Shown here piece after piece: positions 41,399 to 52,521 of a stretch of DNA of 64,000 nt (the stretch's first letter is position 1; each line of letters starts with the position of its first letter). Location of the stretch: positions 301,180 through 365,179 of the forward strand of contig MPNC01000002.1 in assembly GCA_002238825.1 (NCBI GenBank), given 5' to 3'. Both the position numbers and the translations under genes were made by a program. Source of the stretch: SAR202 cluster bacterium bin87 (lineage in GTDB: Bacteria; Chloroflexota; Dehalococcoidia; Lucifugimonadales; UBA3495). The notes beneath the pieces were generated by a model. It was not told the DNA's origin. It made no database searches and saw only the letters and a list, made by a program, of their open reading frames with translations.

Positions 41399-42142
41399 CT
41401 ACGATGAGGACAGTCGCCCCTGGCGAACCAGGTCCCGCCGGCGCGGGGCCCCGATAGTAGGCATCCGCAGGTAATACGGCTGTAGCGCAGCCAGGTCATC
41501 GGATTGGCCCGCGCTCAGCCGCCCGGCAGCCAATTCTGACAAAGCGAAGAGCCGGTCGGCCGGCGTCCAGGGCATCACCACAGATCCGGCGCCGTCCCCG
41601 GCCAGATCCCAGATTTCATCCCGGCGCGCCCAGGCCGCCTCTCCGCAATAAATCCTCGTCAGCGATTCCTCCGCGTCGTGCTCCAGCAGGTCCGCGGGTG
41701 ATCCAACCCGGTCCTCTCGCATTCGTTCGCCGCCGGCGCCGAATGCTCCTGCTGCTACCTCGTTCCGCCCGGCGTCCAGCCAGGCCACCGGGCTACACTC
41801 GCCCGTCGGTTGGGCATGTCTCGCGTGGTCCAGGTACCTCCGGGCTTCCAACAGCAGCGTATCCACCCCGATGATGGGAAACCCGCCGGCCATGGCCAGC
41901 CCCTTGGCGGCGCTGACGCCCACCCGCAACGCGCTGAACGGCCCCGGTCCCAACGCCACGGCCACCGCAGTCAGTTCCGCGGCCCTTATGCTGCGCGCGT
42001 TCAGCAACTCGGTAACCGCCGGCATTAGTTGAGCGGTGTGATTCGCGGTCGACCGCCAAATCCGCGCCTCAACCACCTGCCCGTCGCTGCCGGCAAGCGC
42101 CGCTCCGCCATAGCGGGATGAGGTGTCAATGGACAGGAGCAT
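41399..42142 (-). CDS. tsaB: tRNA threonylcarbamoyladenosine protein TsaB
   Basis: TsaB is the scaffold that pairs with TsaD in making t6A37 of ANN-decoding tRNAs. The 247-residue product begins MLLSIDTSSRYGGAAL and has the ASKHA-fold segments VAVALGPGPFSALRVGVSAA and KGLAMAGG. The ATG at 42142 overlaps the tsaE stop by one base, so upstream in-frame sequence (which belongs to tsaE) is excluded. The C-terminus after residue 200 is Arg/Gln-rich and variable. Confidence 0.93.
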   Translation of the reverse strand: MLLSIDTSSRYGGAALAGSDGQVVEARIWRSTANHTAQLMPAVTELLNARSIRAAELTAVAVALGPGPFSALRVGVSAAKGLAMAGGFPIIGVDTLLLEARRYLDHARHAQPTGECSPVAWLDAGRNEVAAGAFGAGGERMREDRVGSPADLLEHDAEESLTRIYCGEAAWARRDEIWDLAGDGAGSVVMPWTPADRLFALSELAAGRLSAGQSDDLAALQPYYLRMPTIGAPRRRDLVRQGRLSSS

Positions 42143-42693
42143 CAGGAATTCTGCCCCGGCGCAGCGGACGAGAAATGGCGCGTCAATTGGGACAGCAACG
42201 CCGCGTACCTTTCGGGCGCATTGGAAATCGATATCCGGTGACGCGACGGGACCGACCCGTCCGCATCCGGGATCACCTCGCATGCCGCCGGGCTGCCGTC
42301 CGCTGCATAGTCCAATCCGATCCACAACGCGTCGGCCGGAAATATCTCGGCCGCCCGGTCCGCCCATTCCACGATGAGCACCTCTTCCCCGGCCGCCATG
42401 ATGTCTTCCAGGCCGAGGTCCCACGCCTCGGCAGCGTGATCAATCCGGTATAAATCGGCGTGATGGATGGTCAATCGGCCCTGGTACCGGGTCACCAGCA
42501 CAAATGTTGGACTGCGCGCGTAGCCGGGTGCGCCCAACCCGCGGGCTATCCCCTGGGTGAGGCAGGTCTTACCAGCGCCCAACGGCCCGGTCAGGAGGTA
42601 GATGTCCCCGGGAGAGGCCGCCTCGCCGATGGTTCTTCCCACCTCGCGGGTCTCGTCGGCCGTTTCAGTATGGATCGTGATGTTGGTGGGCAT
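42142..42693 (-). CDS. tsaE: tRNA threonylcarbamoyladenosine ATPase TsaE
   Basis: TsaE is the P-loop ATPase that completes the TsaBDE complex. The 183-residue product has Walker A in LLTGPLGAGKTCLTQGIARG (about residues 33-52) and the SPTFVLVTRY and HHADLYRI segments of the family. The ATG at 42693 (MPTNITIHTETADETREVG) begins the domain; the longer in-frame version is Arg-rich. The C-terminal 40 residues lack family similarity. It is followed directly by tsaB. Confidence 0.93.
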   Translation of the reverse strand: MPTNITIHTETADETREVGRTIGEAASPGDIYLLTGPLGAGKTCLTQGIARGLGAPGYARSPTFVLVTRYQGRLTIHHADLYRIDHAAEAWDLGLEDIMAAGEEVLIVEWADRAAEIFPADALWIGLDYAADGSPAACEVIPDADGSVPSRHRISISNAPERYAALLSQLTRHFSSAAPGQNS

Positions 42694-42733
42694 TACCCTA
42701 TACACCGGTATCCGATTAATCCGCCGGGCCGGG

Positions 42734-43747
42734 TCAGCTGAAATGGTCCCAACCGGCGCCGGCCCGCAGTCGAGGATTGCCATCAGCGTCCAGCACCGTA
42801 ACCGCTCCCGGCTCTCCATCGAGAACCTCGCCAATCACCGCGGCGCCGCGGGGCAACCCGTCAATGACGGCGGCCATGACCTCGGGCGGCGCGGTGAACA
42901 ACAGGACATAGTCCTCGCCACCGTACAACGCCAGATCCAGCCAGTCCTCGGAGAACACGGATTTGAGCGCCGACTCAGCCGGAACCTTGTCGGCCCAGAT
43001 CACGGCGGCCACCCCGCTGGCCGCGCACAGTTTTCCCAGATCGTCTGCCAGCCCGTCGCTGACGTCCATTGCAGAAACTACCCCATTCGCGACCAGAGTT
43101 TGCCCTTCCGTTACGTGAGGGCGTGGTCGACGATGGGCCCCAGTGAGGCGATCCATTGAGGGACCGCGGTCTCCGGTTGCCTGCAGCATCGCGCGCAGCC
43201 CACCGGCCGACCCGCCCACGGATCCCGTCACCCCAATCAGGTGTCCCGGCCTGGCCGCCGTTCGTACCATGGGTTCGGCGCTGGCGATGCCGGTGAGCGC
43301 TACGGTGATGAACCCCACGGGAGACCTCACCATATCGCCACCGATGATCCTCGCCCCGAATTCACGGCAAATCTCGTTCATTCCGGCGTACAGTTCTTTG
43401 ATGTCATCAACCAACGTATGCGCCGGCAGACCCAGCGTGACCAACGCCAGCGCCGGTGTTGCCCCCATGGCCGCCACATCGCTCACGTTGGAGGCGATAG
43501 CCTTCCAGCCCAGATCTCGCCACGGCGTGGTTTCAGAGGTGAAATGGATGCCGTCGACCATGGTATCGGTGGTGTACACCTCGGTGACCCGGTCCCGCAA
43601 GAAGGTGACCGCGGCTCCGTCATCTCCGTTATCTACCACGGTTTGGTAAACGCTGGAAGCATCCGGCCCTGTATCGGAGTCGGACTGCCGTGTCCACTCC
43701 TGAACCAATTGGATGAGCCCGAATTCGCCGAGGTCGGAAATGCGCAT
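42734..43747 (-). CDS. thiL: Thiamine-monophosphate kinase
   Basis: ThiL phosphorylates thiamine monophosphate to the diphosphate. The 337-residue product has GDDGAAV near the N-terminus, TTDTMVDGIHF, MDVSDGLADDLGKLC and GGEDYVLLF, all family signatures. ATG 43747 starts MRISDLGEFGL, the normal N-terminus; a TATATT -10 is placed so that transcription should begin at about this A, giving a leaderless message. The upstream in-frame codons are not used. Confidence 0.94.
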   Translation of the reverse strand: MRISDLGEFGLIQLVQEWTRQSDSDTGPDASSVYQTVVDNGDDGAAVTFLRDRVTEVYTTDTMVDGIHFTSETTPWRDLGWKAIASNVSDVAAMGATPALALVTLGLPAHTLVDDIKELYAGMNEICREFGARIIGGDMVRSPVGFITVALTGIASAEPMVRTAARPGHLIGVTGSVGGSAGGLRAMLQATGDRGPSMDRLTGAHRRPRPHVTEGQTLVANGVVSAMDVSDGLADDLGKLCAASGVAAVIWADKVPAESALKSVFSEDWLDLALYGGEDYVLLFTAPPEVMAAVIDGLPRGAAVIGEVLDGEPGAVTVLDADGNPRLRAGAGWDHFS

Positions 43748-43753
43748 GGTCCC

Positions 43754-43783
43754 AATATACAAGCAAAACGGGCCTTCGTTCAA
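43754..43783 (-). promoter_or_regulatory. thiL promoter (leaderless)
   Basis: Minus-strand TTGAAC (43778-43783), 18-base spacer, TATATT (43754-43759). The expected start is at the thiL ATG, and the -35 lies in the loop of the 16S terminator. Confidence 0.55.
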
Positions 43784-43790
43784 AGGCCCG
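43765..43790 (-). terminator. Rho-independent terminator of the 16S unit
   Basis: Stem cgggcctt / aaggcccg (6-base loop) is followed on the minus strand by TTTT, about 230 bases past the 16S 3' end. Confidence 0.75.
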
Positions 43791-44021
43791 GATGCATTCG
43801 GCGTTCGTTAGCGGCTGATTAGTGAAAGGAAGCAAGAAGTTTGCGAATTGTTCCGGCGATTGTGCCGGTAACAGCGGATTTTCTCAGGGAACCCGTTTAT
43901 CGGGAATGGGAGTCTAAAAGACTCGACCTAAAGACCCGAGTTACAGGAACATCCGCTGATTGACCTGGGAGTGGGCCGGTTCGCGCCCGTTAAGGCGTTC
44001 CCCGACTAAGGTCTCCCTTTT

Positions 44022-45535
<1,514 letters not shown>

Positions 45536-45914
45536 GAACCTTACTTCCTTCCACTATTCAGCTGTTAAGGAGCCTTCACCGGCGGTGGCTTGTGGCCTCG
45601 ACGACCAGTGAGTTCGGCAACTTTAGCCGCTTTCGAGGGTATTGTCAATACCCGCCGCGATTTCCATCCGCCAATCCGGCCACCCAGCGGCTTTTGGCGT
45701 CCAACACACGGTTTCGGCCGCCCCTTGCCCGGTAAACCCAGCCTCCGCACCATGCCCGTGCCGTCTACCCCGGTTGCGAATTCCCGCCCGGTTGCCAATG
45801 CACGCCGCCGCCGTTGATTGACCGCCGTCCGAGCCGCCGAATACACTCCCAACGCAGTCCGCGCTTGTCGATCCGCCCGGCGCGCGTCGCACCACAGGAG
45901 CAGGACGTATCGCC
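45536..45914. other. 16S leader/promoter region and MFS upstream region
   Basis: The stretch holds the 16S promoter at 45620-45648, about 78 bases of leader, and a ribosome site (aggagcagga) 10-18 bases before the MFS ATG at 45915. No gene is seen. Confidence 0.6.
45620..45648 (-). promoter_or_regulatory. 16S rRNA promoter
   Basis: Minus-strand TTGACA (45643-45648), exactly 17 bases, then TAAAGT (45620-45625). This near-consensus promoter would start transcription near 45613. Confidence 0.8.
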
Positions 45915-47162
45915 ATGCAAAGTCCACCGGACCAGGCGTCATCTTACCGTTGGGTGGTCATGGGAATCTGGCTCACCGCCAGCGTGGCCGGTTTCATGAT
46001 CATGTCCACCATCGGCATCCTGCTGCCCGCCATCAGCGCCGACCTCCGGCTGTCGCCTTTCCAGCAAGGCATGCTCGGTTCCTCCGCCTATTGGGGAAAT
46101 CTGGTGCTGGCCATTCCCATCGGCTGGTGGGCGTCCCGATTCTCTCCCAGGATACTGACCTCCATCACCCTCGCCCTGGGAACGCTGTTCCTTCTTGCCC
46201 AGTCCTTCTCGCCAGGCTTCGCAGTGCTGCTGCTGGGTCGCGTCGCCTTCGGCGTGAGCGTGATCGCCCGCCAGCCGGCCCGGGCGCTGCTCACCCAGCA
46301 ATGGTTCCCGCCGCGCCAGGTGGTGCTGGTCAACAGCATCTCCAATGCGATGTTCGGCCTGGTGGTGGGTGGTGGAATCGCGGCTTCACCATTCATCCTT
46401 ATCGCCCTGGCTGACGACTGGCGGGCAACCCTCCTCTGGTTCGTCGGTCTTTTCGGCGTGTTGACACTGCTCTGGCTGGTGTTCGGGCGTGAAAGGATCA
46501 CCGCCGAATACCGGCAGCGTCTCGGCTCCCAGGACGTCAATGTTCTCAAAGGCGCCATGCGTTACCGCGACCTGTGGATCGGCGGTCTGGGGTTTGTGGG
46601 GGCCACCATGGCCTGGTCCGGTTTCCTCAGCTTCTATCCCACCCTGATGCTGGATACCTACCAGATGTCCCTGATCTGGTCCGGAGGCATTCTGGCGGTG
46701 GGCATCTTCGTGGGCGGCCTCTGCGGATTGGGCTTCGGTTGGCTGGTCATGGTCTCGGATCAAGGCCGCACCGTCTTGCTGGGCACCGGCGCAGTCATGG
46801 CCGTCACCTTTGTGGGCATGACCCTCACGGGATCGCTCCCGGTGCTATTGGCGCTCACCATCGTCAATGGAATAGCCTGGGGCTTTTGGCCGGTTCTCTA
46901 TTCGGTACCCTTCAATCTGCCCGGAATACGACCGCGTGAGATTGCCGTCAGTCTCGCGTTCATCCAGATGAGCAGTTCTGCGGGTATCGCGCTGGGTCCC
47001 CTGGTCGCGGGCATTATTCAGGAGTTGACCGGAGACGTCAGGCTGTCGTTGATCGTGGTGAGCTTCGCATCGCTGTCGTTGTGCGCCGCCGGCCTGATCA
47101 TGAAACACGGGCTCTCCAGCCTGCCTGCGCCCGCGCCGGCTCCTTCCGCCACCGGCGGTTGA
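45915..47162 (+). CDS. MFS family transporter
   Basis: This 415-residue permease has about 12 hydrophobic helices. The loop after helix 2 reads IGWWASRFSPR, a degenerate version of the usual motif, and helix 4 contains LLLGRVAFGVSVIARQPARA. MFS proteins of this type (CynX/OFA-like, organic anion) vary widely in substrate, so none is assigned. The C-terminus ends in a proline/alanine-rich tail. The start at 45915 follows a purine-rich ribosome site. A second MFS gene follows. Confidence 0.85.
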   Translation: MQSPPDQASSYRWVVMGIWLTASVAGFMIMSTIGILLPAISADLRLSPFQQGMLGSSAYWGNLVLAIPIGWWASRFSPRILTSITLALGTLFLLAQSFSPGFAVLLLGRVAFGVSVIARQPARALLTQQWFPPRQVVLVNSISNAMFGLVVGGGIAASPFILIALADDWRATLLWFVGLFGVLTLLWLVFGRERITAEYRQRLGSQDVNVLKGAMRYRDLWIGGLGFVGATMAWSGFLSFYPTLMLDTYQMSLIWSGGILAVGIFVGGLCGLGFGWLVMVSDQGRTVLLGTGAVMAVTFVGMTLTGSLPVLLALTIVNGIAWGFWPVLYSVPFNLPGIRPREIAVSLAFIQMSSSAGIALGPLVAGIIQELTGDVRLSLIVVSFASLSLCAAGLIMKHGLSSLPAPAPAPSATGG

Positions 47163-47324
47163 TCCGTTCAACCGGTGCTCGCCGGCAGCGGTCCGCGCGA
47201 GCCGGCCACAGATGCGACTGGCCTTCGGGGCTGACGCGCCTGCCGTGTATAATCGCGCGATGCTTCAATCCGATTTTCCGCCGGACAGCCGCGCCGCCTG
47301 CAGATTTCGATTCCAGGCAAGCTC

Positions 47325-48620
47325 GTGCTGAGTGCGGCCCGCGCCCGCCTCCACTACGGCTGGGTGATATTCGTCCTGTCGCTGGGCAACCTCACCGTCG
47401 AGGGTGGCACCAAGAACAGCGAGGCCGTGTATTTCAACGCGCTCAAAGACGCCTTCGGCCGCAGCGCAACTTACACCTCGGCGGTCTTTTCCCTTGCGGG
47501 GCTGATTGGCGCCATCTGCGCCCCTCTCCTGGGCATTCTGCTGGACCGATGGGGCGCTCGCGTGCTGTTCCCTCTGGCCGGTCTCTTCATCCTCTTCGGC
47601 TGGATCACGGCCAGCTACACGACCGATCTATGGCAGATGTTCATTTTTTACAGCGTCTTCGCCGGAATCGGTCACACTGCCATTTCGTCCTTTTCAATGA
47701 CCGCGACCGTTGCACCCTGGTTTCCGCGTACCCGTGGACGCATGCTCGGGTTGGCGGATAGTGGGAACCCCATCGGGCAGGCGGTTTTCGCGCCGCTGGC
47801 CGGAGTATTGATCACCGAAGTTGGCTGGCGCTGGGCCTACCGCATCTACGGCGTAATCTTCGCCGTGTTGATAGCCTTGCCCAACCTTCTACTGCAGCGC
47901 CGCCCTCCAGAAACGCCGACCGCCACCCTTGGGCCGCCTCACGCGCATCAGTCCCAGCCCTCCCCCGTAAATTCCGGCGCTCCGCGGAGCCGGACCGCGG
48001 CCGCGGAGGCGCCGACTCTGGGCAACGCGGTCCGCGACGCCGCGATGTGGATGCTGGTCCTGACCCGCGTGTTCGGTTCCACGGGAACTCAGATGATCCG
48101 GGTCCACCTGGTTACGTTTTTCGTTCTGGCGGGTTACAGCGTTCAAACCGCGGCGAACACCCTGGGCGCGGTGGGGCTGGTCAGCGTGTTCGCCCGACCC
48201 CTGATCGGTTTGGCTACCGACCGCTGGGGGCGGGAGTCGGTTTATACGGTCGGGATGAGCGTCGCTGCCGGAGCCGTCCTGCTGGTGCTTTGGCTCGGCG
48301 ACGGCCGGAGCTTCTGGCCCCTGGCAATCTACGTCGGCCTGGCGGGCATAACCGACGGTATCAGCGGCCTGATTATTGGCGCCAAGGCGGCGGACATCTT
48401 TCCCAGCGAATCTCTGGGCACCGTGATGGGATTTGTCGAAATGGGCCGGGGGGCGGCGATCTTTCTTGGGCCGATCGTAGCCGGCCTGATGTTCGATCTG
48501 CAGGGCGACTACGTGCAGGCGTTCGTCCTGTCCGCAATCCTGACAGTCGCGTCCGTGTGCACTATGTGGATTGCCGACTTCATCGGCCGACGCCGGCGCA
48601 CCACCCAGGCATTTCAGTAA
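47325..48620 (+). CDS. MFS family transporter
   Basis: This 431-residue permease has about 12 helices in two halves separated by a long hydrophilic loop (about residues 190-240, ATLGPPHAHQSQPS). Motif A survives as LGILLDRWGARV and again in LATDRWGRESV. It resembles oxalate/formate antiporter-type (OFA) monocarboxylate carriers in the N-terminal GWVIFVLSLGNL. GTG 47325 starts the first helix; no ATG is nearby. It may act with the dienelactone hydrolase downstream, but the gap of 265 bases with its own promoter argues against one operon. Confidence 0.83.
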   Translation: MLSAARARLHYGWVIFVLSLGNLTVEGGTKNSEAVYFNALKDAFGRSATYTSAVFSLAGLIGAICAPLLGILLDRWGARVLFPLAGLFILFGWITASYTTDLWQMFIFYSVFAGIGHTAISSFSMTATVAPWFPRTRGRMLGLADSGNPIGQAVFAPLAGVLITEVGWRWAYRIYGVIFAVLIALPNLLLQRRPPETPTATLGPPHAHQSQPSPVNSGAPRSRTAAAEAPTLGNAVRDAAMWMLVLTRVFGSTGTQMIRVHLVTFFVLAGYSVQTAANTLGAVGLVSVFARPLIGLATDRWGRESVYTVGMSVAAGAVLLVLWLGDGRSFWPLAIYVGLAGITDGISGLIIGAKAADIFPSESLGTVMGFVEMGRGAAIFLGPIVAGLMFDLQGDYVQAFVLSAILTVASVCTMWIADFIGRRRRTTQAFQ

Positions 48621-48757
48621 CGGGTCCCGATCCGAGCCCTCACCGCAGGAAGGGCGCCGGGTACGCATGATCGGCGCGGTTCCAGTGTCGCGGCTGCTGG
48701 CCGGCTCAGCCGATCTCCATCACGCCGCCGTGGGCCAGTCATACGGACGTAACCTGC

Positions 48758-48786
48758 TTGTTTGGCCCGCGATCCTTTGTTACAAT
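48758..48786 (+). promoter_or_regulatory. Probable promoter of the dienelactone hydrolase gene
   Basis: TTGTTT (48758-48763), 17-base spacer and TACAAT (48781-48786), 99 bases before the start codon. Confidence 0.55.
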
Positions 48787-48885
48787 TCCGACGCACGAAA
48801 GATACGGCTCGCGGACGAGCGTGCTCTGCCACCGCCGAGCCGCCGTATCACCGCAGTTCGCGCAACCAATGGAGGAGGAAATACT

Positions 48886-49674
48886 ATGCCGTCGTTCTGG
48901 GAAAACATTCGAATGCCCGACCCCGAGGAGGACCGCGAATCTGGAGCCAACATCGCCGAGGCCGGTGATATGGCTGCCTACGTAAGCTTCCCGCCGCCAA
49001 GCGCTGGCACCAGCCTGCCGGCCGTTATTGTCGTTCAGGAAGCGTTCGGCGCCAATCAGCACATCCAGAAGGTGGCCGACGGCTTCGCAGCTGCGGGGTT
49101 CGTCGCCGTGGCCCCGGCCTTGTTCCACCGTAACGAGCGCAACCCCAACCCCATGCTGGGCTACACTCCTGAGGACTTCGACGCCGCGATCAACACCTAC
49201 ATGCCCGCGCTTACCGGCCAGGGCATCATTGCTGACATCAATGCCACCGTCGATTACCTGCAGCGCACGTATCCGCGCACCCGCGGGCAGAAGATCGGAA
49301 TCGTCGGTTACTGCATGGGCGGTCGCGTGGTCTACCTGGCCGCCAGTTCCTGTTCCGGGCTCTCCGCAGGCGTGGTGTATTACGGTGGCGCAATTCTCGC
49401 CCCCTACAGTGACGGCGTGACCCCCATCGACGGCACCGCCAACATCAGCATCCCGCTGATGGGCAACTTCGGGGAGACCGACGGCAATCCGACCCCTGCT
49501 GACGTCTCTCAGATCGAAGCAGCCCTGGATGCGGCCGGAAAGTCCTATGACTTCAAGATGTACTCCGGCGCCGGCCACGGCTTCAACTGCAACGACCGCG
49601 ACAGCTATAACCAGGCTGCCGCCGACGACGCGCAGGCCCGCACCGTGGCTTTCTTCAACGAGCACCTGAAGTAA
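48886..49674 (+). CDS. Dienelactone hydrolase family protein
   Basis: This 262-residue protein matches carboxymethylenebutenolidase-like hydrolases that open the lactone ring in chloro- and aromatic catabolism. The Cys nucleophile sits in GIVGYCMGGRVVYLAA, the Asp in NFGETDGNPTP and the His in YSGAGHGFNC, giving a Cys-Asp-His triad. ATG 48886 was chosen because GGAGGAGG lies 8-15 bases upstream. Its terminator at 49700 shows a single-gene unit. The true substrate may differ, since the family includes many general esterases. Confidence 0.92.
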   Translation: MPSFWENIRMPDPEEDRESGANIAEAGDMAAYVSFPPPSAGTSLPAVIVVQEAFGANQHIQKVADGFAAAGFVAVAPALFHRNERNPNPMLGYTPEDFDAAINTYMPALTGQGIIADINATVDYLQRTYPRTRGQKIGIVGYCMGGRVVYLAASSCSGLSAGVVYYGGAILAPYSDGVTPIDGTANISIPLMGNFGETDGNPTPADVSQIEAALDAAGKSYDFKMYSGAGHGFNCNDRDSYNQAAADDAQARTVAFFNEHLK

Positions 49675-49699
49675 GCGCAGCCATATCCTCGGGTTATAC

Positions 49700-49735
49700 G
49701 GCCCCCGCGCCATTAACGCGGGGGCCAATTATTTT
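49700..49735 (+). terminator. Rho-independent terminator after dienelactone hydrolase
   Basis: Ten-base stem ggcccccgcg / cgcgggggcc with a 7-base loop is followed by AATTATTTT, 25 bases past the stop. Confidence 0.9.
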
Positions 49736-49954
49736 GCGGACGCCGCCCGAGAACCTGGGACCGGAGCGACTCGCACCAGACCGGATTGAAATGATCAACA
49801 GGATGGGCGCGACCCGCCCCGAAACGCCTGAGCGATTCCTCGCAGGCCAACGACGAGCCGCTTCATAATGCGGGTGTGCATCGCCGACGGATCCGGCGGC
49901 GCCGAATGCGACTCCAACCAGCGTTGGCGGAACGCGCCGGGCGGCGCTATCGCA

Positions 49955-51352
49955 TCATCCCCCCAGCGGGGATATTCCGCGCACCAGCCGCATTATGTCA
50001 TTGGCGGAGATGGCAATCACCAGCGCCAACAGAGCCACGAACCCGATGAGGTGCACCAGTCCTTCTTTTTCAGACGGCACCCGTTTGCCCCCGCGCACCC
50101 ACTCGATGAAAACGAACAGGAGCCGCCCGCCGTCCAGCATCGGAATCGGCAGGATGTTCAGCACCGCCAGGTTGATGCTCAACAGGATCGCCACCAGCAT
50201 CCAGCCCTGGATCCCACCCTGACGGGTTACCTCACCGGTAATCTGGGCGATCCCGATGGGGCCACTCAATTCCGGTCCGCGTCCCCCGCCGAACCAACCT
50301 CGGATCTCCCTACCCATCAGGGTCAGCATGTCCCAGGTGCTGATTGCCCCGAGACGGACCGCGGTCCAGGGAGGTTCGATTTTCCGGACCTCCTGCTGGT
50401 CCACCACGGAAAATGTGATCCCGACCGCGCCCTCACCCGGTGGCGGGTCCACGCGCGGCGTCACCTGGGCCACCCGCTGCTGGCCATCCCGTTCGATCAC
50501 CCAGGTCATCTCAGTGCCGGCGGCGAGGTGGACCTCCCGCGGCAGTTCCTGCGGCGCGCCCGGAGACCGGTCGCCGACTTGCACCACCCGGTCTCCGGCC
50601 ATCAAACCCGCGGCTTCCGCCGGTGAATTTGGCGCGACCGATGTGATCTCAGCTGACCCGCCGACCATCTCGGTGTGCGGGATCATGAACATGATGGCGA
50701 ACGCGACGATGGGGAACAGCGCGTTCATCGCCGATCCGGCCGCCAGCACGATGGCCCGTTGGCCGAGGCCCCGCCGCGCCAGGCTCCCCGGCGCGGCGGG
50801 ATTGTTCTCCCCCGACAGCCTCACGAAGCCGCCCAGCGGAAGCCAGTTGACGGTGTAGATCATATCGGCCAGGACGATGCGGTCGGGCAATACCTCCCGA
50901 ACGCGTCCCTCGTGCCGGAGGAACTCGTCGGTCTGGACATCGTCCAGCCGCCGGCGGGCGGGCTGCCCTCCAGGTTCCTCAGATCGGGCCCTGCGGCCAA
51001 AACCCGCCAACCCGGCCAGGGATCCCAGCGCCCCCCCGATTCGACCGGCTTCGCGCAATTCAACGTAGCGCGCAACCAGCTGGCCCTCCGGGTTTTCACC
51101 GGACAGAACTCGAATCACCTGGCCCGGGCGGATGGCGCCCATCACCCCATTGAGGCAAACCGTTGTGGGACTCAGCAGCGTCTCCGTGCGTCCGGTGTAA
51201 ATCCCGAAAGCGCGGGGCGGGTAACCGACACCGAACTCGAGCACCTTGATCCCGAAAGCCTTGGCCGACCAGAAGTGCCCCAACTCGTGCACCACCACCA
51301 ACAACAGCAGCATCGGCACGAACGACGCCACCGCGATAATCCACGTTTCCAT
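49955..51352 (-). CDS. rseP: Site-2 protease family zinc metalloprotease RseP
   Basis: RseP is an intramembrane protease that releases regulatory factors or clears signal peptides. The 465-residue product has the zinc motif HELGH in the first helix (residues 22-26), a PDZ domain (about 235-320, with APNSPAEAAGLMAGD), and the third ligand region in LPIPMLDGGRLLF. An insertion of about 100 residues (55-160, Arg/Glu-rich) sits between the first helix and the NWLPLGGFV block. It is the last gene of the rpsB-cdsA-dxr operon. Confidence 0.92.
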   Translation of the reverse strand: METWIIAVASFVPMLLLLVVVHELGHFWSAKAFGIKVLEFGVGYPPRAFGIYTGRTETLLSPTTVCLNGVMGAIRPGQVIRVLSGENPEGQLVARYVELREAGRIGGALGSLAGLAGFGRRARSEEPGGQPARRRLDDVQTDEFLRHEGRVREVLPDRIVLADMIYTVNWLPLGGFVRLSGENNPAAPGSLARRGLGQRAIVLAAGSAMNALFPIVAFAIMFMIPHTEMVGGSAEITSVAPNSPAEAAGLMAGDRVVQVGDRSPGAPQELPREVHLAAGTEMTWVIERDGQQRVAQVTPRVDPPPGEGAVGITFSVVDQQEVRKIEPPWTAVRLGAISTWDMLTLMGREIRGWFGGGRGPELSGPIGIAQITGEVTRQGGIQGWMLVAILLSINLAVLNILPIPMLDGGRLLFVFIEWVRGGKRVPSEKEGLVHLIGFVALLALVIAISANDIMRLVRGISPLGG

Positions 51353-51373
51353 AGACCTGGCCCGCGTGGCCGG

Positions 51374-52501
51374 CTAATTCATCCCGCTGCTCACGATCTC
51401 AGCAGCGCGCAGGTTGGCCCAGCGGTCTGCATCTACTATAGCATCCAGGTCTGGCGACGGTTGGGGTACGTGTTCGCTCAGCACTCGCTCGACCAGCCGG
51501 TAGATGTCGGTATAACTGATGCTCCCAGCAAGGAAGGACTGGACCGCCACTTCATCCGCGGCGCTGAGCACGGCGGGCATGGTTCCGCCCGTCTTGCCGG
51601 CGGAGACCGCCAGATCAAAGCAGGGGTAGCGTTTCGGCTCCAGCGGTTCGAAGTCCAAAGACCACGGAGCACCGATGTCCAGGCGCGGGATCTCGTCGTT
51701 GGCGAAACGCTTGGGGTGAAACAGGGCGTACTGTATGGGCAACCGCATGCTGGGCGGCCCCAACTGCGCTTTCACCGATCCGTCATCGAACTCGACCATG
51801 GAATGTATGGTGCTCTGGGGATGCACCACCACGGCAATGTCCTCCCACGGCACGGAAAACAGCCAATGCGATTCGATCACCTCAAAGGCTTTGTTCATCA
51901 GCGTGGCGGAGTCTATGGTGATCTTGTCCCCCATGCGCCAGGTCGGATGCTTCAGCGCCTGCTCTGGGGTTACCGATTCCAGCTCCTCCAGCGGTGTACG
52001 CCGGAACGGGCCGCCGCTGGCGGTTATCATCAACCGCCGGATGTGGTTGTCCTCCCCTTGCAGACACTGCCAGATGGCGCTGGGCTCGCTGTCCACCGGG
52101 AGAATCACCGCGCCGTACTGCGCTTCAGCTTCCTTCAGGACCTGACCCGCCATCACGATGGGTTCCTTGTTGGACAGCGCGACCTGCTTGCCCGCCCGCA
52201 GCGCGCTCATCGTAGGCGTCAGGCCAACAGCGCCCATCAGCGCGACCATCACCTGGTCCACTTCAGGGAGCGACGCCATTTCCGCCATAGGCATAACTTT
52301 CGTGCCGGCCGGTAATTCCTCAGGCGGGTTCGAGCACCAAACGTAATCTGGAGTGAACTCGGCGGCCTGTTCCAGGAGCAGGCCGGTGTTGTTGCCGGCG
52401 GCCAGACCGACGACTTGAAACTCGTCGGGAAACGCCCGCACGATATCCAGCGTTTGACGCCCGATAGAGCCGGTGGAGCCGAGAATGACGATGCGCCGCA
52501 T
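51374..52501 (-). CDS. dxr: 1-deoxy-D-xylulose 5-phosphate reductoisomerase
   Basis: Dxr commits carbon to the MEP isoprenoid pathway, using NADPH. The 375-residue product has VILGSTGSIGRQTLDIVRAF at the N-terminus, NKEPIVMAG, and the catalytic loop VDSEPSAIWQCL and TASGGPFRRTP with the metal-binding acidic residues. The ATG at 52501 is in the usual position. It lies between rseP and cdsA, a common order in bacteria. It supplies precursors to UppS. Confidence 0.95.
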   Translation of the reverse strand: MRRIVILGSTGSIGRQTLDIVRAFPDEFQVVGLAAGNNTGLLLEQAAEFTPDYVWCSNPPEELPAGTKVMPMAEMASLPEVDQVMVALMGAVGLTPTMSALRAGKQVALSNKEPIVMAGQVLKEAEAQYGAVILPVDSEPSAIWQCLQGEDNHIRRLMITASGGPFRRTPLEELESVTPEQALKHPTWRMGDKITIDSATLMNKAFEVIESHWLFSVPWEDIAVVVHPQSTIHSMVEFDDGSVKAQLGPPSMRLPIQYALFHPKRFANDEIPRLDIGAPWSLDFEPLEPKRYPCFDLAVSAGKTGGTMPAVLSAADEVAVQSFLAGSISYTDIYRLVERVLSEHVPQPSPDLDAIVDADRWANLRAAEIVSSGMN

Positions 52502-52521
52502 TTGTTCGCTTCCGGGTCAGT

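Noticed and set aside
43791-44021. tRNA or 23S remnant downstream of 16S
   Set aside because: The 230 bases show only short hairpins (for example gagtctaaaagactc), no cloverleaf and no 23S start motif.
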